Positions 23,201-35,130 of a DNA stretch of 64,000 nt are shown here, piece by piece (position 1 is the first letter of the stretch; the number at the start of each line of letters is the position of its first letter). The stretch is from Arcuatula senhousia. Taxonomy: Eukaryota > Mollusca > Bivalvia > Mytilida > Mytilidae. The position numbers and the translations under genes are program-made. The stretch is taken from assembly GCA_963971305.1 (NCBI GenBank), contig OZ020303.1:32414106-32478105 (forward strand). Reading direction: 5' to 3'. The notes under the pieces were generated by a model. That model did no database searches, was not told the origin of the DNA, and worked only from the letters and a program-made list of their open reading frames with translations.

Positions 23201-26200
23201 AAATTCTGCGGTGAAAGATGTCCAGAGAAGAAAATAGATATCTATGATATCCTTGAGTTTCAAAACCTAACAAAACTGTTGACAGCTTATGCAAAACTAA
23301 CCTTCTTATTAGAGTATCTTAAATATCAACAATGTGTTGCTTGTATATTGTAGCTAATTTTTTTCTGTTAATCCTTAGCCGGACATATCAAGTCTCTTGC
23401 CAGATATGCCTTTCTTTGATTTAAAAAACTTGACTTTCAAGTATTTATCAATTGTATTTAGTTCTAGTGGGTTTATGAAAAATATGCTGGACTGCCAACC
23501 TTCGGGATTTTCACAGGGTTTTCCCATTTTTTTTACTGTTTATTTTATAATTAATATGGGACGAAACATCACAAATTGAAAAATTATTAAAAACCTGATT
23601 TCAAATTTCAAAAACTAGCAGCCTTGAATATGTTCTATGAATATTTTTTCCAGTTGACCCCTGACTGGTATACAGAGTCTCTATTCTTTGATGCCACCTT
23701 AGTGTTGTTCAGTATCTTTACCATGTTACTTACGTACAAAGGCTTTGGCTCAGCCTTCTTACCAATGCTGTGGGTATTAGGACCATATATCTCTAGATAC
23801 ATTCTCCAATACATATTAAAGATAGATAATGCTCAAGGTAATAATTTGTTACACTTATTCAACAAATATTCCCATGTATGTTCAATTAGAAAATCTGTCG
23901 AGGTAAAAAATGGCCAGATTACGTTAAGCAGGAAGTAGGTGAGCCACAGACCTGAAGTCTCCATTGATACTGTATACCATATACCAAGCGCTGTAATTAT
24001 TAGCTGCTGAGAAAACTGTCATGATAAAATTTTCCCTGCCCACTTGGTGGCTTACCTGACTGCCCAACATTCACCATTTTATAACCTGGATTTGTCACTC
24101 TGTGGATTTTTCACTTATCATTCAATTAAAAGTGACCATTTTACATGCGTGCAATTTTGTGATCTAATTGCATATTTAAAGAATACTGTGGATTCATTTA
24201 TTTTTTTGGGTACCAATTTTTGTTTTCCTTTTTCATCAAAAAGGATCAGTTTGTGGATTCATAAATTCATGGTTTTGAAGTCTACAGCATACATATCAAT
24301 GTTAAATTTCCTATTCGTGGGGATTCAAATTTCCTGGGTCAGGGCCACCCACAAAATCCATGAAAATTGATACCCCACGAAAAATAATGAAACCACAGTA
24401 ATTCATTTTAAATGTTTTGAAAAGGGACAGAAAGGGTCATTTAAGAACAATCTGTTGTCTTGTGTCCTTCTGCAACCTGCTTATGACAAAAAAATCTGTC
24501 ACAGTTTTTTGTGTAACTACATGCATATTTTCCAAATGTCTAAGTCATTCTTGAAATGTGGCATGTAGATTCTGCCTATTGTTTTATATGGTGCAAAGCA
24601 CTTAAATGGTTGTAATTCATGTACTTCCTTTTAACTGAATACTTTTATATACACGGGCCACATATATCTGTAATGGAAAACAACAATTTTGGTAGTTTGA
24701 CAAATTAAAAAATAAACTTATATATACTATGAATTATAATTTCAGGACCAAGGTTAAGTCACATTCTCATGACCATTGTGGGTCAACTGTTTCCTTTGTT
24801 AACCAGTCTACATGGTTTAGAATCTGTGTTCACTTTATTTATTCCAATAACTGGAAGGATAGGAGGTCACAGCTATCCTGATGTACTGATAGCAATGCTA
24901 GCAGCAACAACTGTCATCATTTGTATGCAATATTTAGTAAGTTTTTAGAGTCTGTGTACATGGTGAACAGTTGCAAATAAAGAGCAATTGCAATACAAAA
25001 TCACATACTGGTACCGGTATATGTAAATGGCATTATATTGTACAAAAAATGTACTTTACATATTTTCAATTCAAAATTATTGTTGCTCAAAGAGAAAAAA
25101 AAAAACAGTAAAAAAATAGAGGAAGTTAAATGCATAAAAATGTATGCTTAAAATGAAATTAAAACAAGTATGTACCTGGGTTATTTTAGGTTTTAGAAAA
25201 TTGTGAAATGTCAAGCAATGTATTCTACCTAGAATGTCTATAGAAAGTTTCAAGACTTAATCTGAATCTTGTGTATTGTGGCTAATATTTGTCCCCTGTT
25301 TTTCTAAGAAAACTGGTGAATTGATTTATCAATTTGTTTCATTTCAGGTTGGTTTTGTATATTTGTGTTCCAATTTGAAACAACTTATAGGAGCTTTATT
25401 TCTAATAATAATTACTAGTCTTATAGCAACACAATCAACTAGTCTAGGATTTCCCTACAGTGGAGATAGAGAAAGTCCAACTCCACAAAGAGCCATGTTC
25501 TTTGTAAGTTTTTTCATTCTTTCTTGTTTTTACTTTAGTGTTGAGGTATACAACTATAGTATTTTGAAATTATGAGTTTCTAAAGCACCTTTCTTCCATT
25601 TTTATTTTCAAGGGGTAGCAAATAAGGGATAAGTGATATCAATGAGATACTGTGGATTCATTTATTATCATCGATGGGTATCAATTTTCATGGTACATAT
25701 ATCACCAAAATAGACATTTTGTTAGATTTTTTATTTTGTAGTTTGCATGATTTAGTCAAAGAGGAGGGTCAAGGGGGGGTCCAATAACACCTTAACAGGG
25801 AATTGATTTTCCCAATAACAGATAACAGAGAATTGACATTTTTGGACTGACCATTTCAATTTAGCTAACATACTATTTTTAATAACAGATAACATAAAAC
25901 TATATTATTCAATAACAGGTAACAGTAAACTGAATTTCTTCAATAACAGTTAACACAGAACTGGTCAATAACAGTTAACATTAAATCTGATATCTGCAAT
26001 AACAGCTAACAGAGAACCAATTTAAGCCAATAACACAGGAACAGCTAACCCCCTTGCCCCCCTTCGTCAAAGTAAGAATAAGGCTTTGTTGGATTCTTCT
26101 TTTTTTTGTGGTTTACAGACACTCACGAAAACTACTTCAATTGATACCCCTCAAATGCCAATGAAACCACAGTATAAAATATTACTTTGAGTTTATTTAT

Positions 26201-29200
26201 TTTTGGAGACTCAATTTTTGTAATTTCATGGTTTGCGCATGTTGCTTGAAAGAATTCATAATATTTATTCAAACCCTAATGTAATTCATTTTCATTGCTA
26301 TTAAAAGAAGGTTTATATTATTATCCTTTCTTAAATTATTTATATTAAATTGACCAATGGGAGAAAGAAAGAGGAAGTGGTCTTCAATTAAGAAATTCAT
26401 GACTTGATATTAAAAATGGTCATGGCACTTCTAACAGTAATTTATTTGTTTTCTCATTTTAAAAACCAACTGGTCCAATTTATACAGTTTGCAACGTTTT
26501 CAAGAAAAAAGATCTTATAATGCTGGTTATCTTTTTAAGAGATAACTGTAATAATTTTTTGGTGTATTGAATCATAAACCCAATGTTTTGTGGTGTATCT
26601 TGAGTAATCCGCAAAGCAGATTATGTAAAATGTGCACCAATAAAAATTTAGTTTATGGCTTCTATAAACCTAGATATTATTACAGTTAATACTTCCTTGA
26701 TATATTCGGCGTGAAATTTAGTAAAATAATATTTTTAACTATAAAAATATTAAAAATTCAGTAAATTTAATTGGCGTATTAATATTTACACCTTTCAAGC
26801 ACATTGCACGAGGTTTCCTTGCAACTGCAAAGTGTAAATGAACTTCCTTGTTGTATTCTGGTTTAACCTGGAAATGATAATACTTTTCTTTATGATACTA
26901 GGCATAGTTTAAATGATTGTTAATCCAATCAAATTCTTTTGACTTTTAAAAAGTTTACAAGAAAATGAACCCAATTTTCTTTCAATGCAAATGTAAAAAA
27001 TAATTTTCTAAAATTTATTTATTGTAGCATATCAACAGAAATTTCCACAACTATGATGGGAGTTTTAAGAAAACAGACTCTGGAATATGGTATTTACCTC
27101 TTGATCATAACAGTGCCAACTTTTTACAAGACATCCCTGTGATACAAAACAGTCACCTTGGTGATTGTGATGGAAATTATTGTGGTTGGCCATACCTGTA
27201 TCCTGTTATACATGTAGTACAAGCAAGGTGAGATATGGGCTTACAAACAAGACTTGAGACCTCGTTACATAACCCTAAAAGAATTAAATAAAATAAGTCC
27301 ATTGCATCTAGAGTTGTGCTCATTTACACATTGGCTGACTGGTTCTTAAAATTCAAGATTTATTTTTGGTAAAAGTTGAATGTAATATTTGAAAATCCTG
27401 GCACAGGAAAACCAATTTGTAAACAAGCACAACATCAGAGAATTCTGTAACATCAATTCTTATTACAACAATATAAATATTTTTTAATATTGATTTTGGC
27501 CTTTGAGGCAGTTAATATATCATATCAAACTGTCAAAAAAAAAAATGCTTACTTTAAAATTCTCCATACAAAGATAAAATAAATCATAAGTTCATTCATT
27601 ATAAAAATTATACCCAGATCGAGAGTTCCATAATAGCCGCCATTTTACCCCAATATTAATGGAAGACTTGTACTTACTCTCTGATTTATACTAGATGAAT
27701 ACTATTTATTTATTTAATTTTCTGTCAATTTTTCTTGAAAAAAATTGGTAAACACCTTGCTTTTTGACATTTTATAAAAAGAAATTTTTGTTCCCCACCT
27801 GTCTGTGAAAGCAGGGAGCTACAGAATTTAATAACAACTTCAATCCAGACCTTTGATATTGCTACTTTGTTTGCCAGGTCTGCTTTTTTAGTCAATGTAT
27901 GACACTTTAGAATGATTTGTAATGGGTTTTTTTTTCAGAGAATCACTATACTCCATTACCAAACCCCCAAAGGGTATGAAAAACCAAATTACAGTTAATC
28001 TTCAGAGTAAAACTATTGTTAAGTCTAGTCCTAGAATAACAAGATTTACTCTTGATTTGGCAGGTAAGTGTATTAACGACTTGTTATAGAAAACACATTT
28101 TGTATATGTATTTGAACATTTGTATCAAAGATTTGAAACATAAAGGATGACAGACAGCATCATACCATAATAAGTTTGAAAATTTATTGTAGTAGATTAA
28201 AAATTTTAACCAATACATGTATCTTATAGCACTGTTCGGGTCAAGTGAACTTAAAATTATAGTGCATTTAACAAAAGTTGGAACCAATCTTTTCTGTCAA
28301 ATAAAAAACAGATACACCAGATTGTAAATACGTACACTATACTATAAAATGATTCATGTTTACATAAAATTCTTCCACCTATTATTGTCCTGGGCCTGGG
28401 AAAGTAAGTGGAGATATTGTAAATGGGAAATTTTTTAAGCAGCTTTATTTTTGCGATTATCATGTTGACTTTACTAGGGTGAAAATTAACAGTACAAATA
28501 TGTTTGAGTTCTATTGTAGTCTATGGACAATAGCATAAAACTCTGAATTTAAAACTGTGCAATCTAAAATTCAGTCTTCCCACCAGAAAAAAAAAGATGG
28601 TGCAAAACTTTATCTGGTTTACAGTATAGAATTTTGCTTTCTGTCTTTTTTCAAAGATATGTTTTGTATGTTTGGGCATAACTTTGAACATCTTGATAGA
28701 ACATGAATATTTTACACAATATAAAGCTTATGGGAAAAAGAATATGCTATTGATCTTGGAGTGAATATGTCTCAGGTCAAGATCACTTAGACATATTTGC
28801 ATGGCACTGATCTTATAGTTTTTAAAGACAGATTTTTATCTTTTTTTATTCAGGTCCAGATCACATCACCATGTATATAACTCCTGTACCAGGTGCCAAA
28901 TTAACAAGATGGTCTTTCACCAATGATACTGAGTTTCTACCAACGACATTAACATCAGAAATGAATGATACAACATATTTCATTTACTATTCCTATGGCA
29001 CAAAGCCTGATAAGCCGTACAGGTTCTTTATTGAAATTGAGGTACTTATTATTATTCAAAACCTTTTTTTCTACCCTTTAATAGATCTCAATATAATGCT
29101 GACAAGTGATAAATTGGAATGCAGTCTGGTGATATACTTGACAAGCTGTGTCCTTCCTTCTTTAAGTCCACACTACATATAAATTTTTACTTTTCTCAGA

Positions 29201-29686
29201 ATTGTTAGATTTTATATGATACTTCAATATATGACTTGGTAATTCCTGATATCATGTTTTCAAATATGTTCCACCTTAATTATTATCTTTTATTCCTGAT
29301 AACTGACCCTGTAAATTGTTTTCAATTGATACCAGTAAATTGAAATAATTTTTTCTCTCAGTATGAAGTTCATATCAAACTTACTGATTTCATAGCTGTG
29401 ACAAGTCTGTCTTGCAATCTTTGAAATATCTCTTTTTAAAATAATTTCTTCTCACTTTATTACAGATTTAACTTTATGGTTGACATAGTTTAATATAAAG
29501 AATTTTTATTTCCAGGCTCCACCAGATTTGCCTGCAGACATTCCGTTAGTTGACATAGCATTTAATGGTCATCATATTACCAAGGAAGACAAGACAACAC
29601 CAGAATTAGAGGAATTCAAACACAGCTTACCAGACTGGGTCGTTACAATGTCTTGGGTCGTCACTTATGATTCATACCTGTTCTGA
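17246..29686 (+). CDS. ERMP1: ERMP1, endoplasmic reticulum metallopeptidase 1 (14 coding exons, 917 aa)
   Basis: ER-membrane zinc peptidase of family M28 (Fxna-like). Exons: 17246-17861, 18433-18560, 19516-19621, 20489-20635, 21536-21628, 22121-22342, 22789-23015, 23654-23837, 24746-24936, 25348-25503, 27028-27227, 27939-28063, 28854-29041, 29516-29686. Phases are consistent (2754 nt) and all introns are GT-AG. Residues 52-72 form an N-terminal membrane anchor. The peptidase domain keeps the M28 site: H197-Y-D199, D209 (GAGDN), E243/E244 (AEE), D270 (INLDS) and H346 (YHT). From about residue 405 to 690 there are several hydrophobic membrane segments, then a lumenal-type C-terminal domain ending [18 protein letters not shown], close to the human end. 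Human ERMP1 is 904 aa, so this looks complete. An upstream ATG at 17229 stops after three codons, so 17246 is the likely start. Confidence 0.95.
20003..20110 (-). repeat. LINE 3'-tail fragment
   Basis: Shares GAGATGTGGAATAAGTGTAT and the following ~90 bp with the 3' ends at 13450-13516 (inverted) and 63545-63660. It is a short 5'-truncated copy in ERMP1 intron 3. Confidence 0.6.
20816..21294. mobile_element. MITE in ERMP1 intron 4
   Basis: About 75 bp at the left (from CATCTTCGCTAGCCAAGGG) return inverted at the right (CCCTTGACTAGCGAAGATG), with few mismatches. The interior is AT-rich and non-coding. Confidence 0.8.
21680..21805 (+). repeat. Short interspersed repeat, copy 1 (ERMP1 intron 5)
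   Basis: Runs from GGGTGCCAACCTTTCTGAT to AAATGTTGGCAGTCCTG, with the motif AAAAACCTGATTTCAAA. A diverged copy lies at 23483-23627. The ends are partly inverted (GCCAAC / GTTGGC), suggesting a MITE. Confidence 0.5.
21953..22060 (-). repeat. LINE 3'-tail fragment
   Basis: GATATTGAGATGTAGAATAA and the downstream AAACAGCAATTCAAAAAATC match the 3' end of the 12.4-kb LINE in inverse orientation. It lies in ERMP1 intron 5. Confidence 0.6.
22467..22673. mobile_element. MITE in ERMP1 intron 6
   Basis: TACTGTAAACGTGAAAATTT at the left pairs, with mismatches, with AAATTTCCATGTTTAGTA at the right. The interior has GTTGATATTTTCGCG-type sequence and no coding capacity. Confidence 0.6.
23483..23627 (+). 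repeat. Short interspersed repeat, copy 2 (ERMP1 intron 7)
   Basis: A diverged copy of the repeat at 21680-21805: CTGCCAACCTTCGGGATTTT ... AAAAACCTGATTTCAAATTT ... CTAGCAGCCTTG. Two family members sit two introns apart in the same gene. Confidence 0.5.
24184..24400. mobile_element. TACTGTGG MITE, copy 1 (ERMP1 intron 8)
   Basis: TACTGTGGATTCATTTATTT and GGGTACCAATTTT at the left; the inverted counterpart GATACCCCACGAAAAATAAT GAAACCACAGTA at the right. 217 bp, non-coding. Confidence 0.75.
25648..26174. mobile_element. TACTGTGG MITE, copy 2, with a nested repeat (ERMP1 intron 10)
   Basis: The left end TACTGTGGATTCATTTATTA and right end ATGAAACCACAGTA match copy 1 at 24184. The central part is split by the AACAG-rich insertion at 25760-26071. 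Confidence 0.7.
25760..26071. repeat. AACAG-rich tandem element nested in the MITE
   Basis: Degenerate ~45-bp units around CAATAACAGATAACAGAGAA, about six copies. They are bounded by G-rich GGTCAAGGGGGGGTC at the left and the C-rich counterpart ACCCCCTTGCCCCCC at the right, an inverted-repeat frame. Confidence 0.6.
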
Positions 29687-29789
29687 ATGTTAAAATTGAT
29701 AATTTGCTGGTCGCAAAATTGTTGAAACCATTTTTCCTTTCAATTGCTTTGGTTGGTCTGGTCATGTCTAAGTGATGAATTGATAATTT

Positions 29790-30085
29790 GAGGAACTAGG
29801 GATGAGTGGTCTAAGATGCTGGTTTTTAATACCACAATATTTATCACTGGTCAATTACATCTCAGGTAGTGGTACAATTCTGGCTAAGTAATTTACACAC
29901 AAATAAAAAAAAACAACACTTGCTCACCTGTATGTAATAAGGTTTGTTCTTTTTCTTAACCAAGATGAGTAGTTTCCTCCAGATACTCTGTTTCCTTCTC
30001 CATTAAAATTTGCCTTGTATGGCCCAAGCACTTTGAAAAGGATGTAAAAACCTAACACACACACACACTCACACATTGATGATTT
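29790..30085 (+). repeat. tRNA-derived SINE-like copy
   Basis: The A-box-like GATGAGTGGTCTAAGATGCT resembles a leucine or serine tRNA arm. A degraded B-box-like GTGGTACAATTCTG follows about 70 nt later. The body contains GTTTCCTCCAGATACTCTGT, like the core of widespread animal SINE/L2 tails, and ends in an ACAC run. A second diverged head is at 30770-30900. Confidence 0.5.
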
Positions 30086-30134
30086 GTGGGTATCTTCAAT
30101 TGTCTTAATTAGTATTACTCAATGTATACATTTT

Positions 30135-30190
30135 TTAAATTGCCGTTTCTTTAATGTTGGTTGTGTCGCGTACACTTATTCCACATCTCT
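30135..30190 (+). repeat. LINE 3'-tail fragment
   Basis: GTTGTGTCGCGTACACTTAT followed by TCCACATCTC is the same terminal sequence as at 13476-13508. Confidence 0.6.
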
Positions 30191-32224
30191 TTATTGTCTA
30201 TTGTATATAAAAGATAATTTTGTTTTCTTTGTACATTTTCCTGTACCAACATTTTAAGTTAAAAAAGGTCCGAAAAAAAATGGTAGGCGAGAATGACCCT
30301 GTGACCAGAATACAAATTATTATGCACTCAGGTTTATTTTTTTCGTTACATGTACTTGTTAGTATTAGTATAAGAATTTTATAGTGACAGATTTTTACTT
30401 CTTCGATCTCAGCTGTTGGCAATAACAAATAATGCATGAACACCATTTGATAAATGTTGTTTAAAAAATTTCTTTGTTATGGTTTTTTACTAGTGTCTGT
30501 TTGTTACAAATTATTGTTTGTAAGAGTCCTTGGTCATTTCTATTGTATTTTTAACTTGAGTTGTTGTTATTATTGTTCAAATTATATTTTTAAACAATTT
30601 TATTTTTATTGTACTGTAACAAATTTGTTAACAAGTTGTTTTGGTTTGCCATGTCTCAGTCTACAATTTTATTGTTGTGTTTTAACAGTTGATAAATGGC
30701 ACTGGTAATTCATAACAAGAATTTAGTTATTTTATTAATAATTATTTAACCTTTTGCATGTAACAATAGGTTGCAGAGAAGTCTAAGGTGCTGATTTAAA
30801 TACCACACTATTGAGCACTAGTCAATAACCACTACAGGTTATTGGATTGATGCCCAGTTTGTAATTTACAAAAATATGCAGGTTCCTCCTAAATTACTTT
30901 ATGGTGTAAAGTGATTTTATGCCCATAGCTCATTTAGTTTTTGTTTACGGAATATTTAAAGATGCAGGTGACTTACATCTTCCAAAGAAGTCCACCATTC
31001 TAGTTTTTGTAAGGTTCAATTTTTCTTTGTTTTTGAAGAAGACACTTTGTTGGGTTATCAGTTTCATGGTTTGGACATGCTGTTATGAGGAGTCAATACA
31101 AAATTGATAATACATTTGTATATTGGAATTTTATTTTATATCATCCATGAAAACCACCAAAATTGGGAGAAAAACAATGAAACCACTGTATGTTTATTTA
31201 TTGTGTGATGCAGTTTAATTTTTAAAGGTCGCATTAAAGTTTGTAACCAAATTATGCTCATAAACATGAGAAAGATATTTTATGCCCCTGCAACTAAAAA
31301 TTGGGGGATATAATATTTACCCTTTTCCATGCATCCTACAAGTTTTCCCATACTTTATTTCTACATGCTTGCAGATTGTAAGCTGATTTCTGGTATGTGA
31401 GTCTATCATGATGAGTTACAGATCAAGTTCGTGTTAAAAAAAAATTGTTTGTATTACAAGTTTTAATATATTTCATGCATGCTTGCTGTGTTTCTGTCGC
31501 TATGTCTTTTATAGTGGATTATCAGTGATTTGTGTATGAGTATTTGTTGTTTCTCTATTTTGTATGGAATGAAAACTTTCACTGTAAACTACCTCTAGTA
31601 AAAGACATTAAATCCATTTATATGTCTGTTTTTATCTACATTATTGTCTAATGTTTTTAACAACGTTGAAAAATGTCTTTGTATTCCTTTTTTATAGTTA
31701 TAGATTTTAAGAAATAGAATGTACATATGTATAAAGCATTTGTAGTTTTATGATTGTTGTTGTTGATTTTCTCTATGCATGACATTCCAATTTACTACTG
31801 TGATTTAATCCATTTAATTTGACTGTGATACATACAGTTTTATTTAAGGTCCCATTTAAGCTCTTAATCAAAATGTGAACATGAATATTTGGTTTTGTTG
31901 TTACAGAATGATGTCTTTATTAAAAAAAATGTAAAGATTTTACTGTTGTTATAATGAGGATTATCAATAAATTATATGATTGTTAGATATATCTATCAAT
32001 ATGTCTTTAGTAAGAGTTTTCTGGTTTTCTTTAGACCCTAGTTTATTGATTTTTATTCCAGTCGCATCTGTGGGCTTCCACACGATCACTTGAGCTATTC
32101 ATGCGGAAGCCAGATTTGGTGGCTGGAAAAATCAAAACTCGCACGAGCGAGATGCACATTGTCCATCAAAGGAGGGCGTACGTCATTGATTTGTTATTCA
32201 AAATTCAATTTGGACTTCCAATAC

Positions 32225-32287
32225 TTTAGATCCTAGCTTCACTGAAGATGAGATAAGTTCTCGAAATGGCCATATGGAGCATCTGAA
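32225..32287 (+). ncRNA. Hammerhead-like ribozyme, unit 1
   Basis: Type I layout. Outer stem I pairs 32225-32231 with 32281-32287 (7 bp, one G-U); a CCTA bulge at 32232-32235 follows; inner stem I pairs GCTTCA 32236-32241 with TGGAGC 32275-32280 (6 bp, one G-U). Core CTGAAGA at 32242-32248 fits CUGANGA. One T (32249) is bulged. Stem II GAGA/TCTC (32250-32253, 32259-32262) has a 5-nt loop, then GAAA at 32263-32266. Stem III is tiny (A-T at 32266/32273 and one more pair). Predicted cleavage is after A32274. The weak stem III is typical of animal hammerheads, which often act as dimers. Activity is not shown; the bulged T is a departure from consensus. Confidence 0.65.
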
Positions 32288-32871
32288 TTGCCGTAGCTCC
32301 TCACTTTTACTTTGCTTTGCTTTCGCTTTCGACTTTTGACTTTTGACTTCTATATTTGATAATATATAATAAGTAAATTGAATGATTTATATAGTAAAAA
32401 CCTGTATGTATTTTTTTTTTTTCACATCATTTCATGTTCATTTTATCAGGCCCGTCGTGTTCATCTCCGGCCTTGTTTAACTTTTTATATTTCAATGATG
32501 TACGCCCTCCTAAAGTGCTTGAAAATTCCTTTGTGGAAAGATTCTCCCAGTATTAACACCTTATCGCCCGACTGTTTTGTTATTCTCCGATTTTATTGTA
32601 CCAGTTTTTTAATAACTTTGCATCGTTTTCGATCCAGTCTGCTTCTCGACGGTTTAGTAAGAGTTTTCTGGTTTTCTTTAGACCTTAGTTTATTGATTTT
32701 TATTCCAGTCGCATCTGTGGGCTTCCACACGATCACTTGAGCTATTCATGCGGAAGCCAGATTTGGTGGCTGGAAAAATCAAAACTCGCACGAGCCAGAT
32801 GCACATTGTCCATCAAAGGAGGGCGTACGTCATTGATTTGTTATTCAAAATTCAATTTGGACTTCCAACAC

Positions 32872-32934
32872 TTTAGATCCTAGCTTCACTGAAGATGAGA
32901 TAAGTTCTCGAAATGGCCATATGGAGCATCTGAA
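32872..32934 (+). ncRNA. Hammerhead-like ribozyme, unit 2
   Basis: Identical in all core and stem positions to the motif in unit 1, 647 bp downstream. Predicted cleavage after 32921 together with 32274 would release a 647-nt RNA. Confidence 0.65.
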
Positions 32935-33394
32935 TTGCCGTAGCTCCTCACTTTTACTTTGCTTTGCTTTCGCTTTCGACTTTTGACTTTTGACTTCTAT
33001 ATTTGATAATATATAATAAGTAAATTGAATGATTTATATAGTAAAAACCTGTATGTATTTTTTTTTTTCACATCATTTCATGTTCATTTTATCAGGCCCG
33101 TCGTGTTCATCTCCGGCCTTGTTTAACTTTTTATATTTCAATGATGTACGCCCTCCTAAAGTGCTTGAAAATTCCTTTGTGGAAAGATTCTCCCAGTATT
33201 AACACCTTATCGCCCGACTGTTTTGTTATTCTCCGATTTTATTGTATCAATATGTCTTTCATACAGTTTAAATAGAAATTGTTTCAGTTTGAAATTTTTG
33301 TGGGTATGAATTTTTTTTTTTTACATTTTATTTTTGTTACATATCTTTGTATTTTTATCATACATATGTTGCCAAAATGTTTTGTTGTATTTTG

Positions 33395-34070
33395 TCTCGC
33401 CTGGGATCAATAGTAATGGAAGGCGAGACAGAGGCACATGTATTACTTTTATCTAGTGGCAGCCATGGTGACAAAAACTTTTTTAAAGACTTTTGTGAAA
33501 AATAGAAATTACTTGATAAGTATAATTATATTTGGTAAACAGACACTTGGTGTTATTTTCTATATGACTGTCACCTCACCTTCCATATGTGACCCTGACC
33601 CCATTTACATGTTGCTGTCAACTTAGGTCTTTTTTTTGTAATCTAAGCTGCTTTGCAAGACATTGGTGGAATATGAATTATTTGAAAAGTTTGAATTAAT
33701 ATGCATCTGATATTAAGTATGTAATTACATCATGTTATATCCCATGACCCTGTCACCATGACATGTAACCTTGACCTCATGCTTACACTTTTATGACTGT
33801 AAATATTGATTGATTTTCAGTTTTTTAGGTCAAGTCAGTTTTTCAATTACTATATATAGAACCACTATAGTTGGTCCACAGATTCTTCTTTTTGCATAGA
33901 TTTCATTTTGTCACCTGCCACATGACCTTGATCTTATTTTCCTTCTTATCTGAAGAACTTTAGGCCTAGACAGCAAGCGATACTTTTAGTTCTCATTTTC
34001 TCCTATTTTTTGTTGCCACGCCTGTTATTCAACTATTTTTACTTTTCTTTGTGAATAAAAAAAAATAAAA
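33395..34070. repeat. Repetitive AT-rich region with a GTCTCGCC/GGCGAGAC hairpin
   Basis: TCTCGCCT at 33396 and AGGCGAGAC at 33421 form a hairpin, like the end hairpins of the pearl-type elements here. Downstream, loosely repeated text (CACATGACC, TGACCTTGA, AAGT) suggests a decayed core repeat. Boundaries are unknown. Confidence 0.35.
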
Positions 34071-34914
34071 GTTTAGATGATGGGAAAAAATTCCAACATT
34101 AATTTGTCATATTTAATGACTATTGTGAAATACATAAAAATGTATTTAGAATTGTTACTTAGCATTGGTTGGATCGGTTAACAAGGGCTCTTTGGTGTTA
34201 CTTTATTTCCTTGGCAAACTTGTATCAACAATAGTTTAGTATTATAATTGCAGAGAATATTTTGTATGAATTTTTATATGTTTTTCTTTTGTGTGTTTGT
34301 ATGAACATTTCAATAAAATCTTTTTCATTTTGGCACAAAGCTTTAGTATTTAACTTTTATAATTAGTGTCCAGTACGAACATCAGGCATATATTTTTAGA
34401 GGAGCAATTGTCGTAATTTGGATTGGTATCACTCTTCTTTTATAAAATGAATTCATCATCATATAACGAATTTCCATATCTTATTATCCTCTCTTGGTTT
34501 TCCATTTCACAGAGTTTAAAACAAGAGAATAATGGACCGAAGCAATTAGCTGTTTGAAAAAGATCATAGGTGATCAAAGGGTCTTGGGTTCAAATCTAGT
34601 CACTGGCCCTGTCTTTTTGTATACTTTATTTCAATTGTTCCATTCAGCTCAGATGTAAATAAGTAGGTTAGTGATGAAAATGTTAAATGATATGGCTTTT
34701 AGAGCCTAAACTGAAGCTCTGACTGGAAACTCCATAAGGAATTGAGAATGATTTTAATTTCCACTGCCTGATAACAATGGATAATTGTTTGTAAACCAGT
34801 CCATCATGAGACAATCTCATTGTTGTGAAAATCCATATGTTAGAAAATAGTATTTTGATTATGAAGGGTATGGTAACATGTTTTTGAATGACATAAGCTA
34901 ACGTTTTCCTGTTT

Positions 34915-35130
34915 AGGAGGCAAAGAGGCACCTTTGGGACATTAGAGTGTCAAAAGTCCAAAAGGGCAACTAACCGATAAACACAAACAAGAACAGCACG
35001 AAGAAACACAAAATACAAAATCAACCTAACGGAAATCAACAACCGGAACTCAAGTCGAAACATGAGTGAACTCAGGTGCTCCGGAAGAGTTAGCGGTTCC
35101 TGCCTGCTATAGCACACCGTTAAAAAACTT
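34915..35130 (+). repeat. Dispersed repeat R3, copy 1
   Basis: Contains GAACTCAAGTCGAAACATGA, GTGAACTCAGGTGCTCCGGA and GTTCCTGCCTGCTA. Related copies are at 54690-55000 and 61165-61545. Likely a non-coding retroelement part; no ORF is seen. Confidence 0.55.

Larger units (their letters stand above)
29687..31985 (+). other. ERMP1 3' UTR / downstream region
   Basis: Non-coding DNA after the ERMP1 stop at 29684-29686. It holds AATAAA at 31966-31971 as one candidate polyadenylation signal, two tRNA-SINE-like copies (29790 and 30770 regions), a LINE 3'-tail fragment (30135-30190) and a MITE end at 31130-31190. The true 3' end cannot be fixed from sequence alone. Confidence 0.4.
32009..33244 (+). 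mobile_element. Ribozyme-bearing retroelement, head-to-tail dimer of a 647-bp unit
   Basis: Unit 1 is 32009-32655 and unit 2 is 32656-33244, truncated at its 3' end by 58 bp. Both start AGTAAGAGTTTTCTGG and are nearly identical. The whole insertion is flanked by a 15-bp duplication, TATCAATATGTCTTT, at 31994-32008 and 33245-33259. Each unit carries a hammerhead-like fold. No RT, endonuclease or integrase is encoded, so it is non-autonomous. Tandem units plus hammerheads are known from retrozymes and from Penelope-like pseudo-LTRs; which of these it belongs to is not settled. It lies just downstream of ERMP1. Another copy, inverted, is at 42274-42957. Confidence 0.8.

Noticed and set aside
23374..23400. 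Possible extra ERMP1 exon after CCTTAG at 23374-23379
   Set aside because: ERMP1 exons 7 and 8 already join in phase 0 and match the expected protein; no good donor follows at a sensible distance.
32378..32740. 120-aa ORF in the 32-kb repeat, with a similar ORF in the inverted copy at 42129-42488
   Set aside because: It is rich in F/L from poly-T sequence, has no recognisable domain, spans the unit boundary, and its C-terminus differs between copies. The repeat is better explained as non-coding.
34540..34620. Possible tRNA gene with a B-box-like GGTTCAAATCTA
   Set aside because: No cloverleaf can be formed and the A box is poor; at most a decayed SINE head.
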